A DNA stretch of 5,464 nt. Source: Bacillota bacterium (GTDB taxonomy: Bacteria > Bacillota > Clostridia > Lachnospirales > Lachnospiraceae). Position numbers and translations under genes: made by a program. The notes beneath the pieces are model-generated. The model was not told the DNA's origin. It was given only the letters and a program-made list of their open reading frames with translations, and did not search any database. Shown here in pieces: positions 1-5,464 of the stretch; positions within the stretch are counted from its first letter, which is position 1, and each line of letters begins with the position of its first letter. The DNA is taken from contig JAEWWQ010000463.1 of NCBI GenBank assembly GCA_023458855.1, positions 1 through 5,464 on the forward strand, written 5' to 3'.

Positions 1-100
1 CAATAGGGTAACCAATGAAAATCAACATATATATCACTGCCGGCAAAATAAAACAATATCCTAGTATTTGCTCTTTTTTTTCTCGTCTGTTAGAACGCAT
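1..100 (-). CDS. ABC sugar permease, MalF/UgpA type, N-terminal fragment
   Basis: This is the first 33 codons of a gene that runs off the left edge of the window. The visible protein has a basic start (MRSNRREKKEQ, residues 1-11) followed by a hydrophobic segment, residues 12-33, with LPAVIYMLIF inside it. A short positively charged tail before a first membrane helix containing LPA is the usual N-terminus of CUT1 inner-membrane sugar permeases (BPD_transp_1 family, about 290-310 residues). The start at 100 is chosen because AGGAAG (113-108) sits 7 bases before it. An in-frame ATG at 118 would add six residues but has no ribosome binding site. It follows the sugar-binding lipoprotein gene, the standard order for these importers, with a terminator hairpin between them. 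The family call rests on a short fragment plus context; the partner permease is presumably beyond the edge. Confidence 0.75.
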   Translation of the reverse strand, partial: MRSNRREKKEQILGYCFILPAVIYMLIFIGYPI

Positions 101-113
101 AAAGCCACTTCCT
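101..113 (-). promoter_or_regulatory. Ribosome binding site deciding the permease start
   Basis: AGGAAG at 113-108 lies 7 bases before the ATG at 100. It decides between this start and the in-frame ATG at 118, which overlaps the terminator-proximal AT-rich stretch and has no comparable motif upstream. Confidence 0.7.
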
Positions 114-129
114 TTCATTGATTTTAGGC

Positions 130-179
130 AAAAAAAGTCCCACCACATCACAATCTGGATTGTACATGCGATGAGACTT
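130..179 (-). terminator. Intrinsic terminator/attenuator between binding protein and permease
   Basis: In the minus-strand transcript, the arm 179-166 (AAGTCTCATCGCAT) pairs with the arm 148-135 (ATGTGGTGGGACTT) over 14 base pairs, three of them G-U wobbles. An inner 6-bp helix (ACAATC/GATTGT) caps the stem, and seven U residues follow at 136-130. The wobbles pair only in minus-strand RNA, so the structure is directional and reads the same way as the operon. It starts 12 bases after the stop of the binding-protein gene and ends before the permease start, so it most likely terminates a fraction of transcripts. The usual consequence in ABC operons is more binding protein than permease. The structure is seen; the partial read-through is inferred. 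Confidence 0.8.
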
Positions 180-191
180 GATCTTTACATC

Positions 192-1490
192 TTATTTGGC
201 ATCAAGCGCATCTATTTTTGCCTGTGCGTCTGACATTGCTGTTTCTACATCTTTTTGACCCGTAAAGACTTCTTGCTGCGCTGTATAGATTGCTTCTGAA
301 ATCTCCGGCCATACTGGTGAAGGTCCACGTGACTGTGCATTAGGCATAATCTCTGCGAATACTGAATTTAATGGATCGTCTGCAAACATTTCCTGTGTAT
401 CCACATCAGATCTAGGTGAAAAGCGACCGATCGATTTACAGATTTCCTGTGATTTTTCTTTGCTTGTAATCCAGGTCATGAAAGTCCATGCTGCCTCTAC
501 ATTAGCACCTTTGCAAATACCAATATTCTCTCCGCCAAGTACAGATGCATAATCACCATCATCTGCCTTTGGAACCTTAGCTACACCATAATCAAGATCC
601 GGTGCATCATCAGCAAGTCCCGAGAACTGCCAAGGTCCATTGATCATCATGGCAGCCTGTCCTGAAGCAAATTGTTTTTCTGCATCAGCCTGAGTCCAGT
701 TAATGCACTCTTTGCTTACATATCCATTATCAATTAGCCCCTTTAGATATGTCATGGATTCCTTAGAGCCCTCCGATGTTAAATCTGTTACGCTTCCGCC
801 TGAAGATAGTAACCATGGCATATATTGGAAAGTACCTTCTTCATTACCGACTGCTGAGATCGCTAATCCTTTGCGTTCGCCCGTCGTAAGTGCTTTACAT
901 GCTGCCTCTAATTCAGACCATGTCGTCGGAACTTCGATTCCTGCTTCCTCCAGCATTTCTTTATTATAGAAAAGTCCCAGGCAGTTATTACCCCAAGGAA
1001 GTCCATATAATTTTCCATCATAGTAACAGGAATTAATAGAACCTTCCATAAAGTTTGCATCTGCCCATGAGTTGTATAAATCTGTAATGTCTTCAAATAC
1101 GCCCATTGATGCATAAGAATTGTGATCCGGATTATCAACCATTCCACAATCAGGCAATTCACCTGATACAACTCCGATCGTGTACTGCTTCATAAGTTCT
1201 TCACGTGGTAAATACTGTGCTTTTACATAAATCTGATCCTGTGAATTGTTGAATTCATCCACCGCTTCATTTACATATTTGCCTTCCTTGTCTTCTGACA
1301 TATAATGCCAGAATGTTATTTCTGTTTTTCCTTCTGCAGCTGCTGCCTCTGAGTTCTCTTCCGCCGCACTCTCTGCAGTTGTTTCTGTTGTTGATGTGTT
1401 CTCTGTCGTGGTTGCTTTACTGCTTCCACATGCTGTCAGTGAACCAAGTGTCATTGCTAAAATTGTCAATAATGCTATACGCCTTTTCAT
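192..1490 (-). CDS. Extracellular sugar-binding lipoprotein of a CUT1 ABC transporter (family 1 solute-binding protein)
   Basis: This 432-residue protein captures a sugar or oligosaccharide outside the membrane and delivers it to the ABC permease encoded next. Residues 1-20 form a lipoprotein signal peptide ending in the lipobox LTAC; Cys21 would be lipidated. A low-complexity Ser/Thr/Glu/Ala linker (about 22-54) tethers the binding domain (about 56-430). Family 1 features include YYDGKLYGLPW (156-166) followed by FYNKEMLEEAGIEVPTTW (174-191), FASGQAAMMINGPW (274-287), and the C-terminal WPEISEAI region with a helical tail (394-430). Length is normal. AGGAGG (1503-1498) stands 7 bases before the ATG. 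It is 95 bases downstream of the response-regulator gene, with a candidate promoter in that gap, and is probably controlled by that regulator. The aromatic residues fit a carbohydrate ligand, but its identity cannot be read from sequence alone. Confidence 0.93.
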   Translation of the reverse strand: MKRRIALLTILAMTLGSLTACGSSKATTTENTSTTETTAESAAEENSEAAAAEGKTEITFWHYMSEDKEGKYVNEAVDEFNNSQDQIYVKAQYLPREELMKQYTIGVVSGELPDCGMVDNPDHNSYASMGVFEDITDLYNSWADANFMEGSINSCYYDGKLYGLPWGNNCLGLFYNKEMLEEAGIEVPTTWSELEAACKALTTGERKGLAISAVGNEEGTFQYMPWLLSSGGSVTDLTSEGSKESMTYLKGLIDNGYVSKECINWTQADAEKQFASGQAAMMINGPWQFSGLADDAPDLDYGVAKVPKADDGDYASVLGGENIGICKGANVEAAWTFMTWITSKEKSQEICKSIGRFSPRSDVDTQEMFADDPLNSVFAEIMPNAQSRGPSPVWPEISEAIYTAQQEVFTGQKDVETAMSDAQAKIDALDAK

Positions 1491-1515
1491 CCTTCATCCT
1501 CCTGTTGATTTTTGA

Positions 1516-1551
1516 TAACTTTAGTATAACGGCACAATTATCATGAATAAA
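1516..1551 (-). promoter_or_regulatory. Candidate promoter of the binding-protein/permease operon
   Basis: TATACT (1528-1523) matches the -10 consensus at five of six positions. The hexamer 17 bases upstream, TTTATT (1551-1546), is a poor -35. The predicted start near 1516 leaves a leader of about 25 bases containing AGGAGG. A good -10 with a weak -35 is what an activator-dependent promoter often looks like, which fits control by the AraC-type regulator encoded just upstream. That link is inference; AT-rich DNA produces chance -10 matches. Confidence 0.45.
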
Positions 1552-1563
1552 TTCAAATATTTT

Positions 1564-1587
1564 AAAAAAAGTGTACAAAAACCACTT
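1564..1587 (-). terminator. Weak terminator-like hairpin at the response-regulator stop codon
   Basis: The transcript can pair AAGTG (1587-1583) with CACTT (1573-1569) around a 9-base loop, followed by a run of U to 1564. The first arm overlaps the stop codon of the regulator gene (1588-1586). The stem has only 5 base pairs and two G-C pairs, so termination would be weak. Partial read-through from the regulator gene into the transporter genes is therefore plausible. Confidence 0.35.
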
Positions 1588-2311
1588 ATATTTTTCTGGA
1601 ATCCATGGCAAATTGCTTAGCTGACACGCCTGCATATTCTTTAAATACCTTTGAAAAATACTTCTGATCCGGATATCCTACACTACATGCAATCTCATAT
1701 ATTTTCATATCAGTTGTCAATATTAGTTTTTTTGCTTTTTCAATTCTTACTTTTTTTAAATAATTGGAAAATGTAGTTCCCGTTTCCTTTGCAAATAGAT
1801 TACTTAGATATTCCGGTGTCAGCCGGTATTTTTCTGCAAAAGTATCTAATCCGAGGCGCATACCATAGCCCTCCTCTATTGTCTTGATCATGTCCTGTAC
1901 TGTCTTCGAATAGTCGCTGTTACCGCTTAGTTCTTCCTTTGTCTCCACTTGTGTGAATTTTTGCAGAAGATTTTTCACATCAGTAATCGTTATGGGTTTT
2001 AATAAATATTCATTGACTCCAAGATGGATTCCTTTCTTTGCGTAGTCAAAATTTGCATAACCACTTAAAATAACGAATTCGCACACTGCTCCCATCTCTT
2101 TGGCCTTTTCTATCATCTGCAATCCATCAAATTTTGGCATCTGGATATCTGTAATAACAATATCCGGTTCTATATCATGTATCATCTTTAATCCATCATA
2201 TCCATTCTCTGCTTCCCCAATCACTTTGCAGCCCATATCAACCTTATTGATAAGATGGCTCAATCCCTGCCGAATACGAAATTCATCTTCCACTATAACA
2301 ATTGTCTTCAT
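1586..2311 (-). CDS. YesN-type response regulator with AraC DNA-binding domain
   Basis: This 241-residue cytoplasmic regulator pairs with the histidine kinase encoded 24 bases upstream. Residues 1-120 are a CheY-like receiver: acidic pocket E8/D9/E10, phospho-acceptor D55 in VITDIQMP, S83 in VILSGYA, and K105 in the LLKP motif. Residues about 140-241 are an AraC-type domain with two helix-turn-helix units, one around 155-177 (LDTFAEKYRLTPEYLSNLF) and one around 204-226 (IYEIACSVGYPDQKYFSKVF), ending in the typical GVSAKQF. All receiver residues needed for phosphorylation are present. Many YesN proteins carry a long region between the domains; here the linker is short, so this is the compact form. 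Purine-rich AAGGGA and AGGGAG upstream of the ATG serve as ribosome binding site. Likely target: the promoter of the binding-protein gene directly downstream. Confidence 0.94.
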   Translation of the reverse strand: MKTIVIVEDEFRIRQGLSHLINKVDMGCKVIGEAENGYDGLKMIHDIEPDIVITDIQMPKFDGLQMIEKAKEMGAVCEFVILSGYANFDYAKKGIHLGVNEYLLKPITITDVKNLLQKFTQVETKEELSGNSDYSKTVQDMIKTIEEGYGMRLGLDTFAEKYRLTPEYLSNLFAKETGTTFSNYLKKVRIEKAKKLILTTDMKIYEIACSVGYPDQKYFSKVFKEYAGVSAKQFAMDSRKI

Positions 2312-2335
2312 TTGTTCCCTTCTCCCTAGTTCCTG

Positions 2336-4123
2336 CTATTGTTTTGGTATCAGCAGAATAAATTCGGTACCCTCTCCCAGTTTGGAATAGACCTGAAGTT
2401 CTGCCTCCTCCTGATAATAGATACGCAGTCTGTGTATCACATTGCTAATACCAATACTGTCACTATTCATCATCCTCTTTTCATTTATTTCCTTATAGAT
2501 ATCCCGCAATGTCTCCTCTGTCATACCTTGTCCGTTATCACGAATATGAATCTCTAATTTGCCATCTTCCCGAATAAATCCCTTTACATAAATCATCCCA
2601 TTTTCTTTTACATCCTCAAAAGCATGTAAGATCGTATTCTCAATAATGGGCTGCAGCAACATCTTATAAATGGGAAATGACATTGCTTCTTCTGATATTT
2701 CATACGTACAGTCAAATGAATTCTGAAAGCGATCCCGTTGAAGAAAGATATATTTCTTTAACCAGCTGATTTCTGCCTCCAATACAACGACCATATCAAT
2801 ATTAGACACGCTATATCGGAGCAAACTCCCAAGCGCACCAAGCATATCGCTGATTTCTTCCTCCTCGTGTTCAATTGCCCTCCAGTTGATAGAATCCAGT
2901 GTATTAAATAGAAAATGCGGATTGATCTGTGCTTCCAGAGCTTTTATCTCTGCATGTTTCTGACTGACTGCTGCCTCTTTGATCTCTTCATTCCTCTGTC
3001 TGAGTGCCTCAACCAGAGAATTTACACGTGCTGTCATCTTGTTAAATTGTTTTACGATAACAAATAATTCGTCTTTTTCTCCTATATCCATATTAATTTG
3101 TTCCGCATCCGTTCCTTCATAATCATGAATCCCCTGTGCAATTTTTTGAATTGTATTAACATATTTTCTGGTTATCAGATATACAATGGCAAAAAACAAA
3201 CAAGTTATTCCAATTGTTAAAAATAGTACCAGTTTTACAAAGTGGTAAATATCCTTTCGATATATATTGGTATCAATTATATTTTCAATGGTCCAGCTGG
3301 TACCCTCTATTTTATGACTGCTTTCTGTAATTCTTTTTACATTTCCGAAAACCTTCTTCTTATAGTTGGAATAAGCTTCATTTATGTATTCTTTTCCCAC
3401 ACCCGCTATTATTTTTTCCTGGTCATCTAAAATTATTGTTGTTACCCCGCTGTCTGCATTTTTTTTGTGAGTGTTCTCAAATCGAAGTACATCTTCTTCC
3501 AATGCCATGACCAGGACCCCGCTCTGTTCCCCATTTTTCAGATTTCTTACGGGAAATCCCATCATGATATTGTAATCGTCCTTTGCCTTACTGGCACTGA
3601 TATTGACCGTGGCAATGAACGTTAATTTCTGTTCCTTTCCCATTTCATCATGAAAATTCTGCCTTATTTTTGCATCTTTCCAAATCACCTCATTATTTGT
3701 ACCATACCATTTTGAGTAAGTAATATATCTGCCCCCGTCCGCAAGAAATGTAATACTTCTGATACTGTCATACGTGTATACGCTGCTTCTTAATAAGGTT
3801 TCCATATGTGCAGCATCTACTAATATTTCATCCTCATCATCTACATTAATACTTTTCGCCAGATTTATGAAATCACTATTCGTTACCAGCTCATACAAGA
3901 CATTTTCGTAAGAATCCATGCGCTCCTGAACAACTGTCTCATGTTGTCTTGCATTCTGGTCTATCAATGCATATGCTTCATTTAAAATACTTCTGTAATA
4001 GATAGAACTTGCTAATAATGTAATTATCATAATGGGAAATACGGCCATCAATAAGTAAATCACTATGACCTTTCTATAAAGACTGGCATCTTTGCCTAAG
4101 ATTTTCTTCATAACTGATTTCAT
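2336..4123 (-). CDS. YesM-type sensor histidine kinase
   Basis: This 595-residue membrane kinase senses an extracellular signal and phosphorylates the response regulator encoded next. Order of parts: TM1 about 18-42; extracellular sensor about 43-293, probably a double Cache fold; TM2 about 296-318; HAMP about 315-370; coiled-coil linker about 367-398; His_kinase domain with phospho-acceptor H403 in QINPHFLFNTLDSINW; ATPase domain with N-box PIIENTILHA (N496), DNGQG (529-533), SIGISN (556-561) and GEGTEF (583-588). All catalytic motifs are intact and length is typical of the family (about 570-610). The ATG at 4123 has AGAGGA 7 bases upstream; the internal Met5 codon has none. Such kinases usually respond to sugars or to a sugar-loaded binding protein. 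The ligand is unknown, though the adjacent ABC genes make their substrate the first guess. Confidence 0.95.
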   Translation of the reverse strand: MKSVMKKILGKDASLYRKVIVIYLLMAVFPIMIITLLASSIYYRSILNEAYALIDQNARQHETVVQERMDSYENVLYELVTNSDFINLAKSINVDDEDEILVDAAHMETLLRSSVYTYDSIRSITFLADGGRYITYSKWYGTNNEVIWKDAKIRQNFHDEMGKEQKLTFIATVNISASKAKDDYNIMMGFPVRNLKNGEQSGVLVMALEEDVLRFENTHKKNADSGVTTIILDDQEKIIAGVGKEYINEAYSNYKKKVFGNVKRITESSHKIEGTSWTIENIIDTNIYRKDIYHFVKLVLFLTIGITCLFFAIVYLITRKYVNTIQKIAQGIHDYEGTDAEQINMDIGEKDELFVIVKQFNKMTARVNSLVEALRQRNEEIKEAAVSQKHAEIKALEAQINPHFLFNTLDSINWRAIEHEEEEISDMLGALGSLLRYSVSNIDMVVVLEAEISWLKKYIFLQRDRFQNSFDCTYEISEEAMSFPIYKMLLQPIIENTILHAFEDVKENGMIYVKGFIREDGKLEIHIRDNGQGMTEETLRDIYKEINEKRMMNSDSIGISNVIHRLRIYYQEEAELQVYSKLGEGTEFILLIPKQ

Positions 4124-4136
4124 TAGTCTTTCCTCT
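4124..4136 (-). promoter_or_regulatory. Ribosome binding site of the histidine kinase
   Basis: AGAGGA (4136-4131) sits 7 bases before the ATG at 4123. The short space up to the terminator (4137-4170) contains TATGAT and GATAAT -10-like hexamers but no -35 at a proper distance, so I do not call a promoter. The kinase may have a weak or activated promoter there, or depend on read-through from the dehydrogenase. Confidence 0.6.
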
Positions 4137-4170
4137 CATTATCATATCGTTTTGCAATGAATTTTTTTCT

Positions 4171-4200
4171 ATGCTAAAAAGAGCGATGCTAAAAAGCCCG
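4171..4200. repeat. Tandem 15-bp direct repeat
   Basis: Two adjacent 15-base units, 4171-4185 and 4186-4200, share 13 of 15 positions; both begin ATGCTAAAAAG and differ only at unit positions 12-13 (AG versus CC). The first unit supplies one arm of the terminator and the end of the second contributes to the other arm. Confidence 0.8.
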
Positions 4201-4207
4201 CTCTTTT
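4171..4207 (-). terminator. Intrinsic terminator after the dehydrogenase gene
   Basis: The minus-strand transcript pairs AAAAGAGCG (4207-4199) with CGCTCTTTT (4185-4177), a perfect 9-bp stem around a 13-base loop, followed by U to 4176. It begins just 5 bases after the dehydrogenase stop codon. The plus strand also reads a stem followed by TTTT, so it could act in both directions. It probably separates the transporter-fragment/dehydrogenase unit from the kinase-regulator-ABC unit. Confidence 0.82.
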
Positions 4208-4211
4208 ATAA

Positions 4212-5237
4212 TTACATTTCCGGATTAATAATGTACTTACCATTACGCCTTAATTCTACACTTCCCAGAATCTCACTCAGTCTATTCAACGGTGCAACCT
4301 CGTAAATCATACAGCTTACATCGATTTTCTGTGTATCAATCAATTCTAATGCGCGTTTCTGTGTATAGGGATTAATAAATGACGCCTTCAGTACCACTTC
4401 CTTTTGAAAAATCTCAAATGGCTTCACAGGAATCTCTTCATCTGGTTTCGTTAAGCCAAACATCATAACAACCGATTTATTACCTGCCAGCTCTATCGCC
4501 TGCTGAATTGTCTTTGGATTTCCAACACATTCTATCACTGTATTAACACGCTTAATCCCGAATTCAGTTAATTTTTCTTTCACATTTTCGGTAATCGGAT
4601 CAACACAATAATCAGCTCCTATTTTTTTCGCCACTTCTCTTTTTCCCTGAACCGGCTCGATTAATACTACTTTGGAAGCACCTGCTAATTTGGCAAGCTG
4701 TATCATCAGCATTCCTATCATTCCACCACCAATTACTACTACCTGGTAACCTGGCTGAATCTCGCACATATCAATACCATGGATACAACATGCAACCGGC
4801 TCCGCCATGGCCCCCTGTTCAAAAGATGTATTCTCGCCAAGCACGTACACTTGTTTTTCGTGCACACTACAGTACTGTGCAAAACCACCATTTACTGTAG
4901 TTCCATATCCAATCATATTCTCACAATAATGAGCTAGTCCCTCACGGCAGAAATCACAACTGCCGCAATAATTGTTCGGGTCTGCACAAACTCTGTCACC
5001 TATTTTATATCTGGTGACATTTTTACCAGTCTTAGTAATTACACCGGAAAATTCATGCCCCAGGATTGTTGGCGGCGTTACGGCGGCTGCGCCCTTATCT
5101 CCTTCGAAGATATGTACGTCTGTTCCGCAGATTCCGCAAGCCTTCACCTGTATCAGTACCTCATTATCTCCAACCAGCGGCATATCATATTCTTCAATTC
5201 TAATATCATGTTTCCCATAAAAAACTGCACTCTTCAT
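4212..5237 (-). CDS. Zinc-dependent medium-chain alcohol/polyol dehydrogenase
   Basis: This cytoplasmic MDR-family enzyme (341 residues) oxidises a secondary alcohol with a nicotinamide cofactor. It has the GroES-like catalytic domain, then a Rossmann domain. Catalytic zinc ligands are C37 (CGICGTD), H61 and E62 (GHE), with E146 of the AEP motif nearby. Structural zinc is held by C91, C94, C97 and C105. The cofactor motif is G170-x-G172-x-x-G175, and E194 at the end of the second strand favours NAD over NADP. The ATG at 5237 is chosen: AAAGGA (5251-5246) lies 8 bases upstream, and MKSAVFYG is the family's usual N-terminus. A TTG at 5255 and ATG at 5243 are in frame, but the ribosome binding site lies inside or too close to them. 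Closest classes are sorbitol/iditol, threonine and butanediol dehydrogenases. The neighbouring transporters favour a polyol or sugar derivative, but the substrate is not determined. Confidence 0.92.
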   Translation of the reverse strand: MKSAVFYGKHDIRIEEYDMPLVGDNEVLIQVKACGICGTDVHIFEGDKGAAAVTPPTILGHEFSGVITKTGKNVTRYKIGDRVCADPNNYCGSCDFCREGLAHYCENMIGYGTTVNGGFAQYCSVHEKQVYVLGENTSFEQGAMAEPVACCIHGIDMCEIQPGYQVVVIGGGMIGMLMIQLAKLAGASKVVLIEPVQGKREVAKKIGADYCVDPITENVKEKLTEFGIKRVNTVIECVGNPKTIQQAIELAGNKSVVMMFGLTKPDEEIPVKPFEIFQKEVVLKASFINPYTQKRALELIDTQKIDVSCMIYEVAPLNRLSEILGSVELRRNGKYIINPEM

Positions 5238-5372
5238 AATCATAATCCTTTCCAATGTGTGTTTTTACAGGAGAATGAAGCATTATTTAACTTTACATAT
5301 AACATATTGACATCTTTAGAATATACAAAGCGGCTATAAAAAGCAAGCGTAAATTTTACCATTTCGTATATT
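5238..5372 (-). other. Intergenic leader with repeated ACATAT motifs and a long inverted repeat
   Basis: This 135-base AT-rich gap separates the transporter fragment from the dehydrogenase. On the plus strand, ACATATA (5295-5301), ACATATT (5302-5308) and ACATCTT (5310-5316) form a near-regular repeat with a 7-8 base step. AATATAC (5320-5326) is mirrored by GTATATT (5366-5372), a 7-bp inverted repeat with 39 bases between the arms, starting immediately after the transporter stop. On the minus strand a -10-like TATATT (5325-5320) has a TTGCTT 15 bases upstream, a poor promoter match. I see no clear terminator after the transporter gene, so the dehydrogenase may be cotranscribed with it. Confidence 0.35.
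5246..5251 (-). promoter_or_regulatory. Ribosome binding site deciding the dehydrogenase start
   Basis: AAAGGA here is 8 bases before the ATG at 5237 and only 2 bases before the ATG at 5243. The longer reading from the TTG at 5255 would place this motif inside the coding region. It therefore supports the 341-residue protein. Confidence 0.7.
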
Positions 5373-5464
5373 TTATTTTTCTTCTCTTTTCTTCGCTAAG
5401 TCTTTTGAAATCTGAGGATAAATCTTATCAATATTAATGAACAGCATAATAATCAGTCCTACTG
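5373..5464 (-). CDS. C-terminal fragment of a membrane transporter, probably GPH/MFS sugar symporter
   Basis: An open frame enters from the right edge and ends with TAA at 5375-5373, giving 29 visible residues. They start with a hydrophobic stretch (VGLIIMLFIN), then IDKIYPQISKDLAKKREEK. A last membrane helix followed by a short tail of the form D-K-x-Y-P-x-I-x-x-D-L-x-x-+ is how many clostridial GPH-family (MelB/XynB-like) sugar:cation symporters end; this is recalled family knowledge, not a database match. The protein would move a sugar or glycoside across the membrane. It lies upstream of the dehydrogenase on the same strand with no clear terminator between, so the two may share a transcript. 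The fragment is too short for certainty; another multi-pass transporter is possible. Confidence 0.55.
   Translation of the reverse strand, partial: VGLIIMLFINIDKIYPQISKDLAKKREEK

Noticed and set aside
22..54. Low-complexity Ser/Thr/Glu/Ala run after the lipobox (residue positions 22-54 of the binding protein, coded at about 1329-1427) considered as a repeat element
   Set aside because: It is the ordinary flexible linker of lipoprotein binding proteins in clostridia, and no exact DNA repeat unit is visible.
15..233. Plus-strand open frame across the left intergenic region
   Set aside because: It runs antisense through the permease start, the terminator and the binding-protein end. Its composition follows those features.
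703..969. Plus-strand open frame inside the binding-protein gene
   Set aside because: It is antisense to a well-supported gene, has no ribosome binding site that I can see, and its protein resembles no family.
908..1171. Minus-strand open frame in another frame of the binding-protein gene
   Set aside because: It lies wholly within the binding-protein gene, which has clear family motifs, so it is a frame shadow.
1523..1540. Possible catabolite-repression (cre) site overlapping the binding-protein promoter
   Set aside because: Sequence around TTGTGCCGTTATAC does not place the central CG at the right position and lacks the conserved A residues.
5055..5339. Plus-strand open frame across the dehydrogenase start and leader
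   Set aside because: It is antisense to the zinc-binding N-terminal region of the dehydrogenase, with no independent support.
5307..5340. TTGACA (5307-5312) and TATAAA (5335-5340) on the plus strand, resembling a promoter
   Set aside because: The spacer is 22 bases, too long for a sigma-A promoter. The plus strand downstream enters the end of a minus-strand gene with no coding region to express.

Overview
The window looks like a carbohydrate-uptake and sensing locus from an AT-rich Gram-positive anaerobe of the Clostridia, most likely a Lachnospiraceae-type gut bacterium. That placement is an inference from gene families and style: a YesM/YesN-type two-component pair, a lipoprotein sugar-binding protein, strong AGGAGG-like ribosome binding sites and low GC. 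No 16S or other marker is present. All six coding regions lie on the minus strand, so transcription runs from high to low coordinates.

In transcription order: (1) 5464-5373, the last 29 codons of a membrane transporter, probably of the glycoside-pentoside-hexuronide (GPH)/MFS type, cut by the window edge. (2) 5237-4212, a zinc-dependent medium-chain alcohol/polyol dehydrogenase, followed by a good intrinsic terminator (4171-4207). (3) 4123-2336, a YesM-type sensor histidine kinase. (4) 2311-1586, its YesN-type response regulator with an AraC DNA-binding domain, 24 bases after the kinase. (5) 1490-192, a family 1 sugar-binding lipoprotein with its own ribosome binding site and a candidate promoter. 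(6) 100-1, the first 33 codons of an ABC sugar permease (MalF/UgpA type), cut by the window edge. A second strong hairpin terminator (130-179) lies between binding protein and permease.

Together, genes 3-6 form a familiar Firmicutes module. An extracellular signal is sensed by the kinase, the AraC-type regulator is phosphorylated, and the neighbouring CUT1 ABC importer is switched on. The terminator after the binding-protein gene probably keeps binding protein in excess over permease. The dehydrogenase and the GPH-like transporter suggest a sugar or polyol substrate, but the sequence does not identify it. The terminator after the dehydrogenase suggests these two form a separate unit.

I found no CRISPR array, mobile element, tRNA, rRNA or clearly new system. 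The points worth a second look are regulatory: the attenuator, the repeat-built terminator, the candidate promoter/operator regions, and two genes cut by the window edges.
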